From Bicyclus anynana (Eukaryota; Arthropoda; Insecta; Lepidoptera; Nymphalidae): a stretch of DNA of 64,000 bases. The position numbers were made by a program, and so were the translations under genes. The notes below the pieces were generated by a model that made no database searches, was not told where the DNA came from, and was given only the letters and a program-made list of their open reading frames with translations. Where the stretch lies: NCBI RefSeq assembly GCF_947172395.1, contig NC_069094.1, positions 12,514,292 to 12,578,291 on the forward strand, in the 5' to 3' direction. Positions 34,131 through 47,729 of this stretch are shown here, piece by piece (position 1 is the first letter of the stretch; every line of letters begins with the position of its first letter).

Positions 34131-35996
34131 ATACATTAAAGCTCATTATTCGCGTTTAATAAAAAAAAATGTGTTTAAATTTGCAGATTTTACGTCAGTC
34201 AGATTCGCGATTTTAACGTCCGTTAAAAAAGTTCTCGTGCGAATGAGGGCTAAGTCTACCTTGCAAAAGCGCAGCTGGAATCTTATTTGAAATTAAAAAC
34301 ATGTCATATTGACACAGTTTTGCAAGTGAGCTCTCCATGCGCCGTCGCGTGTGCCTTTTAACTTGGATGCAAACCAAAAACTGAAGAGCCGCTGGCCTTA
34401 CGTGGAACGGAGTTTATAACGTATTATAGTATGAATTTATTTTATACTAACGACCTGCCTTAGCCTCAAAGTCACAGCAATTATACGAGTATCTATACAT
34501 AGCCCACAAAACATAGAAAACTGTTATTATTCCGTGACATCGCCTAAAATTCTGTTCATCGTTCTCTATATCAGACCAGTATCGCGTATCGCGTCACGAA
34601 AAAATTGTCTGTCATTTTCTAAAGAAAACGAGTTTAGATTTGGTGTATAACTTATACTAAACTAGTAGTTTTTGCCCGTTTTTACACCATTCAACTACAC
34701 CAAAAGGTATTTTTACGGAGCTCTTTAACTGACGAACACGATTACAACTATGAAATATCGATCTTAGAGAGCCAGTTTTTATAATCGCATTAGATCGTTG
34801 ATCATATACTTTGACAGGAAAGTAACGTCTAGCGAGGCAGGTCCTATACAATAATTGGTCTGAGTTCTCTCCTGAATTGGTCAGTCATTGATAACCTTTT
34901 CAATACCAAAAAAAAATGCAGCTCTCTGTACCTACTTCAAATGTCTCATAAAAAAAGTTGTAATATATTTTTTTTAATATACCTCAATACCTCTACCGGT
35001 TAAGTGGTCGGACTCAACACGCGGGAACGCGAGTAAAGCTGGCTATTCACTAATTCGGTCTTTATCAACAACCTATTAAAAGAAACTTCAAATCAATTGA
35101 GAAATGTCATCTACCCACTGTATGATATACACGAAGGGTTGTCAGTAGGCAAGGTTACATAGAATTTCAATTTCGTATATGACAACCATGTCTACTGTAC
35201 TGTATATATGTTAGGTATTATAAAGTCTGATGTATTTGACAGTTTCTATAATTTTCCTACTCTTTGAAATTACTTTGCGGAAAATCAATAAAATGTTGTT
35301 TTCATGATTCTATTATCTTCCGATTTCATGATAAACAAAGTGGATCATTAATATTAAGCTTCATTTTGTGATTAATTAATTACCTTTGCGTAACAAATGG
35401 GTGCTAATGAGCCGACCGATGATTTTGCATGTTAGCAGTTGGCTGTTTATTGGAAATTCGGGGAAACTGTAGGTTTAGTACAAACAATAACATTACTATA
35501 GCTATTCATTTTCGATCTGCAATTCTATCGACTTTAATTTTTTAACTTTTAATTAATGCTTGTATTAATTGTGAACCCTGCCAGTCTTGTAATTTTTAAA
35601 AATAGAAATGTTTTGACGTGACAACGTCTTATAAATTGGTTTGCCGGGTGACACTTCAAGAAACTGCGTTACGCTCCGCTCACGTTATGCGCTCACAATG
35701 AGAGCGAGTGTATAAAATTTTGTTAATATGAAATTCAGTGCGAGATTCTTTGTATAAATTAATGTTTTAAATATAATTCTTTGTATAAATAAATGTTTTA
35801 AATTGTTACTGTTATTTCATCCTTCTTCCTACTATACGAATGAATATTCACATTAAAATTATTTTACCACTCAAAGTCGTTGTCACGTAAAACTTTCGCC
35901 CGTATACCGACTTTACAGGCAACCAATTTTTTTTTTCTTTACTCATGTACCTACATTCTTACACTCGCAATACATCATTACATCTTTTATCTGATA
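34131..35996. other. Intergenic sequence
   Basis: No gene. 34981-35040 resembles a family C SINE head (ACCTCAATACCTCTACCGG) without body. ATTCTTTGTATAAAT...ATGTTTTAAAT occurs twice in tandem at 35745-35800. Confidence 0.45.
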
Positions 35997-36241
35997 CTAG
36001 TGGACGCCCGCGACTTCGTCCGCGTGGAATTCTGTTTTTCACAAATCCCGCGGGAACCATGGATTTTTCCGGGATGAAAAGTAGCCTATGTATTAATCCA
36101 GAGTAAAATATATTTTCATTCCAAATATCAGCCAAATCGCTTCAGTAGCCGCAGCGTAAAAGAGGAACAAACATACTTACACTTGCATACTTTCACACTA
36201 ACACACACACATAAACTTTCGCCTTTATAATATTAGTGTGA
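35997..36241 (-). mobile_element. Non-autonomous Helitron, family B, complete
   Basis: CTAGTGGACGCCCGCGACTT at the left end after an A; ATATTAGTGTGA at the right end before a T. 245 bp, with the GACGAAGTCGCGGGCGTC hairpin near its 3' terminus. Confidence 0.85.
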
Positions 36242-37948
36242 TAGTGCGATTAGTATGAAATATGATGTGATTCATGCGATAGCGCTTTGAGCCGTTTTAT
36301 TGGTACCCTTTTTTAAACTAATCAACGGATTTTAATACTGTAAAAGAATTACATTATCGAATGAAGAAAACATGGTTTCCAAGAGTATGAAACCGCGAAA
36401 AATTTGTTAAATAAAAATAAATTTTGGCGGTATATAGCAAAAAAAGCGAATTTATTATTTATTGTTTTTCTTTACACAACATTCACACGTGATAGAAAAT
36501 CAGTGGGAATCATAAAAAGTGACGAAGATAAAATATTTATGTTGCAAAAGTGCTTTGATTTCCTTTTGCGTAGCAATAGCGGTAGAAAAACCGTCCAGTC
36601 ACATTAGGCTCACGCAAATAAGACCGCCACCGAAGGGGCTCATAAAAGCCGTAAATCATACTTAATTCTCTGTCAGAGACACACTCTCTACCCCTCGTCC
36701 GTGAGCGGAATACCTATTTACTCTTTAACTTGTCAAAGGGGCTGCTATAGCCTGACTTACCTCATTTTAGGAAGGCTGAAAGTTTGTCTGCACATAGTCA
36801 TACAAGGGCGTAGCTACAGCCCTATCAGCCAATGATACGGGGCCCAGGGGCCCTTTACGTGTAAAAGCAAAAAATCAGTAAAATGTAGGTAATGGATAAC
36901 GTTTTTTTTCTTTATAATCCATACGATTTTTTTTTGGTCAAGCGAGCGCCCAAAAGTTAGATTTATTTATTTTTATTTTTCAAAATACATAATTATTGAA
37001 ATTAAGCTTAACCATAATGCAACATACACGACAGTTGGTTTTACTGTACACTGATAATAGTAATTAAACAAACAATATTAAAAAAATATTGCCGAGGAAA
37101 TTATAAAAAAAAATCGGTTGTCTGTAAAGATTTACTGGCGATAGTTGAACGTGACAACGTCGAAAATACTGATGGAATGGTTGCATTTTTCAAAAGAAAA
37201 TGTTCGTTTTTCTAAAATCTCCATAGACCAAAATATACTTTATTTCTTGTAAAAAAAGTTGGCAAACTTAGAACGAGGGAACGTCGCATGACATCATCTT
37301 TTTTCAAGTGTCCGGCTCCATCGAATTAGACGACGTTGTCACGTCAAAAAATTTTGTACTTGGACTCTCAAGTCTAGATCTTTGTAACCTGGTATACATT
37401 CTGCCATTGTCCAAACTTCATAGTTGGCTACCGTACTCAATAAAATAAGGTATGTCTGGCCATTACAGACTCTTAGTCCATTGTGAAAAATACGTTTTAT
37501 GTCATCAAAGATTTTATCAACGCAATATTTCAGTGATGGTGTTAAGCTGCCACATAATGAAATTATAGAGCAGTCGTGCTTGCTTGGTATCTATGAGAAT
37601 ATTTTCATAAAAATAACCCCGTATATTAAAATTACGGTTATTAAGTAGCAAAATTCATAAAATCAACGACGAACTTTCTATTGAAAGGCCGGTATTAATT
37701 TATAAGGTTCGTGACTGTATATTTATCATACCTACATCGTAGAAAATAAGTTATTTAAAAACAAACATCAAGATTAATCCACTAGCAGGTACCTATACTA
37801 TGCAAAATTAAAAATGAAATTATAATCATTAGAGTTTTTTCACACTAGTATTATGATTTTGGGTGTTCCTTTTTAGATGTGTTCTGTGGACAGCGTTCGA
37901 ATTTCGAAATGACTCTTTGATCTATGTTATTGGAAGTGACAGCTCGTA
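36242..37948. other. Intergenic sequence
   Basis: No gene. A repeat fragment GGGCGTAGCTACAGCC at 36808-36860 matches that at 24960. Confidence 0.45.
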
Positions 37949-38328
37949 TCTAATATATATATATATATATATATATAAAGTAAGTCTGTCTGTCCGTCTG
38001 TCTGTCCGTCTGTCTGTCTGTTACCTTTTCACGGCTAAACGGCAGAACCGATCAAGATGAATTTTAGTATAATGGTAAATGAAAACTTGGAGCAAAACAT
38101 GGGGCAATTTTTGACCCTAAAATAAATAGAAAGTAGGTGTTCAAAGTTTGTATGGAAAGTCCCTCATTTTTAGAGTTACAGTTTTAAAAATTTGTTCGTA
38201 AATCATAAAAAAAATACGAAATATAATGTGATTCAAGGATTTTTAAAATTCAACCCCTAAAGTGCTGAAATAGGGGTTGAAAGTTTACATTGATTTCCAC
38301 GCGGATGAAGTCGCGGGCGTCCGTTAGT
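37949..38328 (+). mobile_element. Helitron, (GTCT)n subfamily
   Basis: TC start after an A, followed by a (TA)n run and CTGTCTGTCCGTCTG repeats. It ends GAAGTCGCGGGCGTCCGTTAG with the CTAG changed to TTAG. 380 bp. Confidence 0.7.
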
Positions 38329-40269
38329 TCGTTGTAGTACCTACACGTAAAAACGCAATAGTTATTATACTCGTTTATAAAATTAAAGGTTGACATAGGC
38401 TGGAAATCGAAGCTAGGTCCTCAAAGTTATAAATCAACACACTTAGAATTGCGCACTTATATCATAATTCTAACATTGTTTTGTTTGTCCTCTCGACATA
38501 ATGGATTCACGAATACATTTAACAAGAATACATATTGGGGATAAATCTACAAAGCAGATTTGCGATTTCAAAGGGATTTGTTGAATATGTTTTGCGACTT
38601 ACGAATATGATATGGAATTAAACAGGGTTACTCGATTCGAAAACAAATTATAACAGTACCTATAGGCTACTAGTCAAAGAATGAGAAAGAAGAGATATAA
38701 AAGAACCTTTATTAAATTAATTATAGTTAATACTGTGTACCTAACAAATTTGTTCAAAATGTCAATAGACTAGACTAGTTTAGATATACATTAAAACTTA
38801 CCACAATTGCCTAGCAACCATTAATAGATAAAAAATTAACAACAACTTAAAAACATTACAAATTACGGCAGAAACTCAACCGTTGTACGGACGATTAGTT
38901 CACACAAATTATTTTAACCGAAACATAACATAAATAAAAGGCTGAAGCTACTTGTCCGGTTACCGGAAAAATAAAATTATTTTATAAAATAAAACTTATT
39001 TTTACGGTTTCTGTATGAACAGTCACTTCGTAAATACAATTAATCGCGTATTGAAACTATATACAGGCGTTTTTTGATTAAATATTTAAAGTTGAATGTA
39101 AACTATTTAGGTGTAATTGTTTCAACTATGGCTCAGTTTAAATTATTTGAGTTGTTGAAACGGGGATAATATTATAAATGAGACCCTTTAGCATTTTCGG
39201 AGGGAAAAATGTCAAAGGTCAGTTCGAGGTCACGCAACACCGCGGTATTCTTGGTATGTGTTCTTAGATCATTCAGTGGACAGGTTTCTCATCCCTTGCC
39301 ATCAGTAGACCCTTATGTCTATTCTTATGATCTGGTAACCAAGGACATTTGGGGTCCTTTTTTGGAATCTGAAGGCCAAGGACGACGTTCGGAGTGTAAC
39401 GAGTTAAAGCTTTGTTAATACATAATATTACTGCCTAACTAGACTTTATAGCTTATGGGTTCGATCCCTTGTCAATTATGTGCTGTCTCCCAGGAGTAGA
39501 ACGTGGTCGAACGATTATCACTGACAGGTAAATTGTAGCAAATAGCAATATACCTGACATTGCCATTCGATTGGTCAGTGTGCCGTGCAATAATTGTTGA
39601 TATTACTGTTCCACATGGTAAAAGCTGAAAAAAAAGGTACAAGTTAACCGTTATTATTCCGATAGTCGTTTAAGTCAATGTCTTATAGCAAAAAGCTTTA
39701 ACCAACTTTATCTTTAAGAACTTACTCCTTACACTTAAAGAACTCCTTAGTTTAATTGTTAGATCAAGGGCCGGAGACAGAAAGCTTTAAGGCAACGCGT
39801 ATGGTGATTTCCTCGTCTTTCTTCATTTTGAAATCCTGATCGCCGAATGAGGAATCAAAAGCCATACAATCAAGGATTTTTTTTTAATTTTTAATTAAAA
39901 ATACTGCAGAAATAAATCGATAAATAAGAGAAAATATATCATTTCCATCATAATAGTATAAAAGTACGAACACATAGCCGCATAGTACGCAAACGAAGCG
40001 AGCTCTAGTGGCTGCAAATTTATTGATCTCATTATCCTTTAGTATATCAAAGGAGATCTCCGGCTTCTACTTAGCGTTCGCCAAACGTCTAAATCTCTTG
40101 GAAATCTAAGGTTTAATGGAAGGAAGGAATATCATAAAAGCGCAATTTATCTGTGCGATTTTTCCGAGAAATTTTTAGTTCTGTATTTTCTGTAAGGTTA
40201 AATGTAAATGTCAGACAATTAAATTCCTTGTAAAGGGATTTGAGTTGAGGTTACATTTTTTTTATTGAT
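38329..40269. other. AT-rich intergenic sequence
   Basis: No gene or known repeat. GGGTTCGATCCC at about 39460 looks like an isolated SINE B box. Confidence 0.45.
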
Positions 40270-40600
40270 AGTATTGTTTTTTTTTTAATTCCGATGCAAT
40301 GCGTCTGTTTGTCAGTGTTTGTCTGTCTATCTGCCATAGCTTCCGGACGGATGAAGCGATTTCAATTTAGTTTTTTTTTTTGTATGAAAGGTGACTTACG
40401 GGCGAGTGTTCTTAGATATGTTCGATGAAAATCGGTTGAGCCGTTTTAAAGTTAAGGTTGAAAGTGGAGAAGAAAAACCGAATGTCTGAAAATATACTCG
40501 AATGGGGTCTCAAATGAAAGCGCATTGAAAGGGAATATTCATGACTTGATCGTAAGTGTAATTTTTAATTTCATGACTCGGGTTTTTTTTATTTTAAATA
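40270..40600 (+). repeat. Interspersed repeat with CTTCCGGACGGATGAAGCG motif
   Basis: Non-coding sequence of the kind dispersed in moth genomes (recognised from general familiarity), running to GACTCGGGTTTTTTTTATT. No termini resolved. Confidence 0.35.
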
Positions 40601-40807
40601 ATTAATTTGCATGTAAATAACTGTCTTAGTTTGAATAAACAGGGACAGTCAGCCTGCAGGCAGACATGGCTATTTGGAGTTATAATTACGCGTTTTATAC
40701 TGAAAAGCGTTAATCTCACAGTTTAAATTGCGAAGTTTGGGAATCTGCATTTTTACGCAACAGATAAGAGCGTATGGTTTCTATGTATAAGATATTATAT
40801 ATAATTA

Positions 40808-41027
40808 CTAGCGGACGCCCGCGACTTCGTCCGCGTGAAACTCGATGTAAACTTTCAACTACCCCTACCCTACCCCTACCCTACCCCTACCTTTTCCTGA
40901 ATTTTCATTGATATAAACCTCACGGAGCCCGAGATCTTTCCAACGAATGCAAAACCATGGAAATCGGTTCGTGCGTTCTGAAGTTATAGCGTCAGGAAGG
41001 AAAACCTGACTTTTTTTATATAGTAGA
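40808..41027 (-). mobile_element. Helitron with CCCTA minisatellite
   Basis: CTAGCGGACGCCCGCGACTT at the left after an A; right end TATATAGTAGA (TC in the element strand). Contains CTACCCCTACC repeated three times at 40857-40890. Confidence 0.7.
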
Positions 41028-41275
41028 ATAACAAGAAGAAAATGAAATATGAAAGTTCAATTTACACCTATAATTCTTATGGTTTAAAATTCAAACATAC
41101 ACAAACTTCCACTCTACCGCCCGCCCACACAATTTAGTAACAATGTTTGTTTATTAAGTTGTTTCAGAACTTGAAACTTCGAATTTATATCAAGTTTGTA
41201 CGTATACGTATTTATTTTTATTAGTATAAAACAGTAATGTATATGTGTTGTCTGTATGCCTTGTTTTATATTATA

Positions 41276-41501
41276 CTATCGCTCGCGTTGAATTCAGTTT
41301 TTCACAAATCCCGCGGGAACCATGGATTTTACCGGGATGAAAAGTGTGAAACCTTTGTGTTAATCCAGAGTAAAATCTATTTCCATTCCAAATTTCAGCC
41401 AAATCGCTTCAGTAGTCGCAGCGTAAAAGAGGAACAAACATACTTACACACTTACAAACTTTCTTTCTTTACTTTCTTTCGCCTTTATAATATTAGTGTG
41501 A
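41276..41501 (-). mobile_element. Helitron, family B, damaged 3' hairpin
   Basis: Matches 35997-36241 through AATCCCGCGGGAACCATGGA to ATATTAGTGTGA. The hairpin region at the left is shortened to CTATCGCTCGCG, so the copy is probably inactive. Confidence 0.75.
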
Positions 41502-42018
41502 TATTTATACACGAAATACTCAAATTAAAAAAGCTCATCATAAGAATAAAGGCGGTTTTACATTTGTCTGATGTGTCGTGTCGTGACGCATCAGAACAGA
41601 ATCGGTGTCATACATTGTGTATAGAAACGTTTACACGTATGTGTGGTGTCGTTAACTTTGTTTCTTGGTGTTTTCATGCTATTCAGTCATAACTTTAAGA
41701 CTTCAAAAACAAAAGCTAAGGTGAGAGGCTAACGTAAATAATAAAATGGCCCTCCAGTCAACTCTGACAAAATAAACCGGTGGGAAATAAATAAATTGGC
41801 CAAGTGCGTGTCGAGCACGCATTAGAGACGGAGCCGTCTGCTAATGTCGGGAATCTTTTTTTGGTTTTTTTCGTTGAAATATATTATTTTTAGTGCTACA
41901 GATAATAGTGACTCGAATATAGTTTTATTGAATTTTGATAATAATAGTTTTATTCTTACCTCATCCGGGAAAGAACTACCGCTGATATTGTTATTTCAAG
42001 GGTTGCTGATGTAATTTC
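41502..42018. other. Intergenic sequence
   Basis: Nothing recognisable beyond AT-rich DNA. Confidence 0.45.
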
Positions 42019-42256
42019 AGGACCTTGAGGCTTTACCGCCTAGTGCATATGACCTCTGCTTCAATTCAGAGGAAGTAAGTTCGAACCCGGTTCGGGGCGA
42101 GGAAACCTGCATATCTGAGAATTTTTTTAATTCTGTATCTATGTAAAGTCTGCTAATCTGCATTGGGCTAGCGTGGTAGACTATTCCTAACCCCTTTCAT
42201 TCTGAGAGGAGACTCGTGCTCAACAGTAGGCCGAATATGGGTTCTTAATGATGATA
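42019..42256 (+). mobile_element. tRNA-derived SINE, family B, diverged
   Basis: GCCTAGTGCATATGACCTC (A box area), AAGTTCGAACCCGG (B box), GAGGAAACCTGCAT and a TGATGATAT tail. It lacks the segment of about 60 bp between the B box and GAGGAAACC that other copies have. Confidence 0.7.
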
Positions 42257-42894
42257 TGGCTGAACATTTAGTATTGCTACTCTGGTAATAGGCGATAATT
42301 CTCCACTTAGCAGGAAGTAAGCTTCTGAAAAAATAATATTTTGTTCCAAAATTCTTTTTTCATCCCCTGGTGTGCTAGCGGTTTTTTTATCTCATTAAAT
42401 ATAGAAGTTTCTTAAAGTGTATTTATAAATATCTTTTGAATTTCAATGATTATAATATTATTATTACGCAGGTTTAGCGGAGTACCTAACGTTAAATAAC
42501 ACATGCGTCGATTTCATAACCTACTTCCGTTTCTAAAGCCTTTTAAACCTATTGAAATACAGTGCTTTGTGTACCTGCGTACAGCTATTCAGGCCCGTGT
42601 GTGTTCACTAATCATTTATGAGTTTATTATCAAAACAAGGTCACGTCGAGAGCTTATAAGTAGTGCTTTGTGCTTTCATAAAAGCACACAGTTCGGAATA
42701 TTATAGAGATCTTTAATATTCACAAGTTCATTTGGAAAATTTTACATACACTGCGCCGGTGCCCGAGGGACTAGGTCAATAAAAGAGAATAGAGGTGTAC
42801 CTACGACTGTATGGGTAGGTGTTTGGGTAATTGAATTGTCTGAGTTCCACCAGCCTTTCATATAATAGGTATGTGTTTTAAAACTAAAACTAAT

Positions 42895-43045
42895 ATTAGA
42901 AGAAGAAGAAGAAGAAGAAGAAATATACTTTATTGTACATTAAAAGAAAAATAAACAATAACAAAAAATAACACTTAGAAACTAATGTACAAATGGCGGT
43001 CTTATCGCTAAAGAGCGATCTCTTCCAGACAACCACTGTGGAAGA
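42895..43045 (-). mobile_element. LINE 3' UTR fragment with (GAA)n tail
   Basis: (GAA)8 at 42898-42922, then ATACTTTATTGTACATTA and ATGGCGGTCTTATCGCTAAA, a non-LTR 3' end read on the - strand. No ORF. Confidence 0.5.
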
Positions 43046-43224
43046 GAAAAAAAAACGTAAGCACCGATTCGAGTATACGCACGCAAAAAATAATATTAGC
43101 GTTTTTCATAACGTTATTTTATTTTATATAAGATATAAAAATATAATATATGTAAATAAATATTATATCCTATATATATATAAATATATATATGATATAA
43201 TATTTGTATACGTATTTTTTTTGT

Positions 43225-43406
43225 ATAGGAAGTATGGCAAAATGCTAATTTAGGGCCTTTTACTAGGTAATGCCACATATTGCAAGGCATTCTTATTTTA
43301 TTGCTCCACTATTTGCGTGGACAATTAAGTATGTACTTAATAATTTAGAATTTAAGAATGTAATACATTACTTAAAAATAAAGATCTTTCTTTCTTTTTC
43401 TTTCTT
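43225..43406 (+). mobile_element. LINE 3' end with TTTC tail
   Basis: Ends AATAAAGATCTTTCTTTC with a simple tail, and GGCATTCTTATTTTATTGC upstream. Family uncertain. Confidence 0.4.
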
Positions 43407-43643
43407 ATTGATATAGATAAACGGCTAAACTCAAATAGGGCTAGATAGATTAGTTAAACATTACTTACTCTGAGAATTGGATATACTCAGATACACATAA
43501 GGTCGTTTATTCTTTTTAGTTATTTACAATTCATTCAAGTACGAGTATATAAATGCATTGCCTTATTATATTAATTGAAATAAATCATTATTTAGAATAA
43601 TATGTGCAAACATAAATGCACGTCTTTAATTAGACTATAGGTA

Positions 43644-43948
43644 GCTATACTAATATTATAAATGGGAAAGTAAGTCTGTCTCTCTGTGTGTCTGGTACCT
43701 TCTTACGGCTAAATGGTTGAACCGATTAAGATGAATCTGTCGAGTGAGTTATTCGATCGGTTAGCAAAATCTACGTTAAAATTTTTATTTATTTATTTAT
43801 TTATTCATCACGCTACGATCAATAGGAACATAGCAGTGAAGTGAAATGTTGAAAAAACGGGAGAAGTTACTCCATTTTTACAGCGATACAACTGTAAGGG
43901 CTGGATTAAAGAGATTTAAGGGCGGACGAAGTCGCGGGCGTCCGCTAG
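43644..43948 (+). mobile_element. Helitron, (GTCT)n subfamily
   Basis: CTATACTAATATTATAAATGGG with GTAAGTCTGTCTCTC at the start, and AAGTCGCGGGCGTCCGCTAG before a T at the end. A (TTTA)n run lies in the middle. The start dinucleotide appears mutated. Confidence 0.75.
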
Positions 43949-44290
43949 TTTTTAATATGGCATTTACGTATAACTAAGTATTCATGTATAGTTAGGATTG
44001 CATTGTTCTCTGCATCGACCCATCCTGTAATTATAATTCCTCTCGCCAAAGGTAGCTTGGGAGATCGTTTTAGATATAAGACCACTTTAAGCTTATAATA
44101 ATACGTAAGCTTCTTATGTGCTGTTGTTTGCACACAAGATAACAATTTGCAAATGATGTTAGTAATATAATAGAGTCGCTACAAACATACTTGTCTACCA
44201 AAAATGCTCTCAAAAACATATTTTGTTATTTACTTATTATGAAACACGTCTAAAACTCAACTGATTCAACTTTATAAAGGAAACATAAAT

Positions 44291-44618
44291 ACACCCGGGA
44301 CAATCGCACATCAAAATTTTGGATTCCGTTCACCTAACCTAACTTTGATATACCAACCGAGGTTACCTTACCGGTACAAATTCCCCATACAAATTGACCA
44401 GATCCGTAGAATAAAATTTTTTATTGTGATATTTCACTTTTTCTTCGCATAGTTTATCTCCGGGGTGTCCCCTCCTGTAAAATAAAAACACACAATTAGT
44501 AGATACAAATATTTACAATAAAAATTTAATTTAATTCCAATTTTTTTCCAAATTTACGCTTAAATTCACCTTGCTTTGTGCCTCAGCACACCCGGGACCA
44601 TCGCACATCAAAATTTTG
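44291..44618. repeat. Pair of 31-bp direct repeats
   Basis: ACACCCGGGACAATCGCACA at 44291 and ACACCCGGGACCATCGCACA at 44588 (31 bp with one mismatch). They are 297 bp apart, with AT-rich non-coding sequence between. Confidence 0.65.
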
Positions 44619-44914
44619 CATTCCTGGAAAACTTTTTTGCGATATGACCTATAGTTTTAAGTAGGTAATGCTATACATCGTAATATATTAAATAATTAAT
44701 ATATTATTATATTATAAAAATATAATGTGATGATGATGATATTCAATTTTGACTTTGAGTTAGGCATTGGTACCCTTAGTAGAGGTATGTATCGTTCGAT
44801 GTCTACTAAAGGTATTAGTGTCACCGCACACGGGCCACACGACCAGCCATAAACGCTGCTACAAGAAGCAAGAAGGGGCCACAAATTAGCAGAAGCGCGC
44901 GACAGCCACTTGTA

Positions 44915-45214
44915 GTCTAGTTGACGAGTTGAAAATGGTACAAAATAGAGATACTGCTCTTAAAATTATGTGTGATGGCTCATTGGATCCGCAATGACTC
45001 CTAGAAAATTGTGCTAAAAGCGTGTATTAGCACATAAAAAATTGCAAAAGTTATAAACAATTAAAGATGCAAAAAATGGCGTTTTGTTTTTTGCCAATAT
45101 TCCATAAACTATTGAAATTTCTTAAATATTAATAGTTTATGAAGTATTAGCAAAACACATAATTTTAAGAGCAGTATCTCTATTTTGTACCATTTTTAAC
45201 TCGTCGACTAGACT
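44915..45214. mobile_element. MITE with long terminal inverted repeats
   Basis: About 55 bp at 44917-44972 (GACGAGTTGAAAATGGTACA and onward to TTATGTG) reappear inverted at 45157-45210 with two or three mismatches. The interior is non-coding and itself contains TAAACTATTGAAATTTC / TTAATAGTTTA. Confidence 0.85.
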
Positions 45215-45221
45215 GTGGCCA

Positions 45222-45370
45222 ACGGCGCCACTCAGCACTATCTATAGTCGTGGGTTCGATTCCCACAACTGGAAAATATTTGTGTGATGAGCAATGGGTG
45301 TTTTCCAGTGTCTGTGTGTATTTAAAGTATTTATATGTAGTATATAAATGTATATGAATATTATAATATC
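45222..45370 (+). mobile_element. tRNA-derived SINE, family D
   Basis: CGTGGGTTCGATTCCCACAA (B box) followed by TTTGTGTGATGAGCAATGG, a body type common in Lepidoptera. The A box is degenerate. Confidence 0.6.
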
Positions 45371-47058
45371 AACTATCTTACGTAAGCGAAAAGGATTTGA
45401 ATTTTGTAACAGCTTTCTCGTTTGATTTGGACAACAGCAGTCTGTTTTCAATAGTCTAATACAGGATTTATTAATTCCTATAAGAGAACAGGATTTGGAG
45501 ATTACGAGCTACGCTCTTAAATGCTGGTTGGCGTTTTACAGTGGCGTTTGTCAGGGTTTTCATTGTCTTGGCCCGATTGGAAATTTACCGCCCATGCGAT
45601 GACCAGAAATACGACCCCCCCTCTCTATTTTAACTATTACTATTAACTTTAAATATATATTTTAGGGGTCTTCTGCCAGGTATGACTAGGTTCTCGTATA
45701 AATGGAATTTACATTGTATTATGCTGTTTCGTGATCAACTTAAATTTTTTATAACACAATTTTCAAAGATAATGAGTAAGAACTTCAACTTATTTTACTC
45801 GAAGGACATAAAGCAAACATCAAGGTAATAATTTTCCTTTGTCGCGTGATTCAAAAGTAGCTTTTTTATATCTGCCCTCAAAAATTATGTTTGTCGTAAA
45901 GTGAAAAAGGAAAAAGTGGAACAATTATGTAACCTTGATTTTGGAGCTAATAATGATAAATAAGCCAATTACGTGTTAATTACATTTTTAAAACAGTAAA
46001 GTTATAGTCATTTTTCTTTCGTAATAACTGTATTTCAATGTTTGTTTTGCGTTCTTTTTCACTCATAACCTCAATACTTTACAAACTAGTAAAGAGTATA
46101 ATGTATAAACCGTGACTGGAGACAATTCAATGATTTACAGCCTTTCTTGGTGAGTACTGTTTACTAACAAAGAAATCAGAAATTAAGGTAGAAAACACAT
46201 GCCATTTCATATTAATCATATGTTCTAAGCTTATTAATCAAATTTATTTTCGTTAGTTTAAGAACAAGTTAATTATAATTATTATTATACCCTCATTTTT
46301 AATTTGTTTGTTGGTAAATAGTACTCATTAAGAAAGGCGGTTGTATAGTTATTAGTACTTTAGATTGAAATACCTTAAAGGTAATTAAATGTAGGTAATT
46401 CTAAATAAAAATAACACAAAAAATATATATGTATTACCGGTTTGGAGGGCAGGTGCTAAGGAAAAGTCACCACAAGTAGACAAAACTGACTATTCAAAAG
46501 CAAAAGTGCCTCTCAATATTTCCTTGAGAACAAGAATTGAATTATTTCTGTAGTCATAGAATCTGGCTTGTATTAAAATCGCTAACCAACATACAAACAC
46601 ACTTGACAATTCAAAACTGTCTATTTGAAATAAATTAAATTATTTGGCCTGCCGTTGTGTGTACATACGAAGTACGAGTATCAATATACAATATCGTATA
46701 TACATATATAGTAATATCGTATAATATATCGTTACTGGCAAGTATCAATATACAATAGGTATTACGATAAGTAGATTGTTCTTTTATCTTCTCCATTTCC
46801 TATTTGGCTTTGTATTCTCGCACAAATAATGGGAATTGCTTTTTATCGGGGAACGCAGAACAAATTCTTTCTTGCATAATTTTGCATAAATCGATATCAA
46901 ATGGAGGCAGCGCTATAATTTCACTTTACTTTCAGAGGCAGGTATGATATTTTTGACGTTTCATTTCAATACGTTCGCTTCATTTTATTCTGCTATTTTT
47001 TTGTAAAATGTTATCTTACCAAACAAAAAGTGAAATATTTTCATAAAAAAATTCAACA
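45371..47058. other. AT-rich intergenic sequence
   Basis: No gene found. ATATCGTATA-type short repeats near 46680-46740. Confidence 0.45.
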
Positions 47059-47371
47059 GACTTCCGACTCAAAAAAAACCTAAACTAAAAAGCAAAAAAT
47101 AACATCTTACCTATGTGCTACCTTCTGATCAGTTTGAAGGCGGTGTCAAGCCAGTGATGTTTTATGTCAAGCCATTTAAATTACAAAATTTCTGTAATTC
47201 TTTCAGAAACTTCTTTAATTAAAACACGACACTGGATTGGAATGGACATGAAATGGAATGGACAAAACAACAAAATTGGTCCATAAATCACGGAATTATC
47301 GCTGGACATACATTAAAAAAAAAACATACATACAGCCGAACGTAGAACCTCCTCCTTTTTGGAAGTCGGTT
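47059..47371. mobile_element. MITE with AACCGACTTC ends, copy 1
   Basis: Right end is CCTCCTCCTTTTTGGAAGTC-GGTT; left end CTTCCGACTCAAAAAAAACC. Shares AACTAAAAAGC and TGTGCTACCTTCT with 50046-50243. Confidence 0.6.
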
Positions 47372-47729
47372 AAAAATGATAGTGAAATTCAATATTTAAT
47401 ATGAATTGTTATCGACTGTACCTGCAAAAGAAATGATATCTAAGTGGGTACCAAATTCTTATAAAAATTTGTCTGTCTGTTGTATTAATTTACACAAATT
47501 GACGTACAAATCAAAAATTATATGATATATCATTTTGAATAATAACAACGGAAATGTGTCAATTAACTAATGTTCGTAAATCAACAAGAACAGAACAATG
47601 CTGTAATGTAAGACAATTTACTGTACGTGTTTGTAATGAGTTTTGCACAAAGCTAAATAAACAACACTAAGGGAGCGGGGGGCTTGTTTTAACAAGCCTC
47701 TAGCTACTAAACTATACACAACAAAGTAT

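Noticed and set aside
41237..41692. 151-residue open frame
   Set aside because: Most of it reads through a Helitron copy (41276-41501) in antisense; no coding signature.
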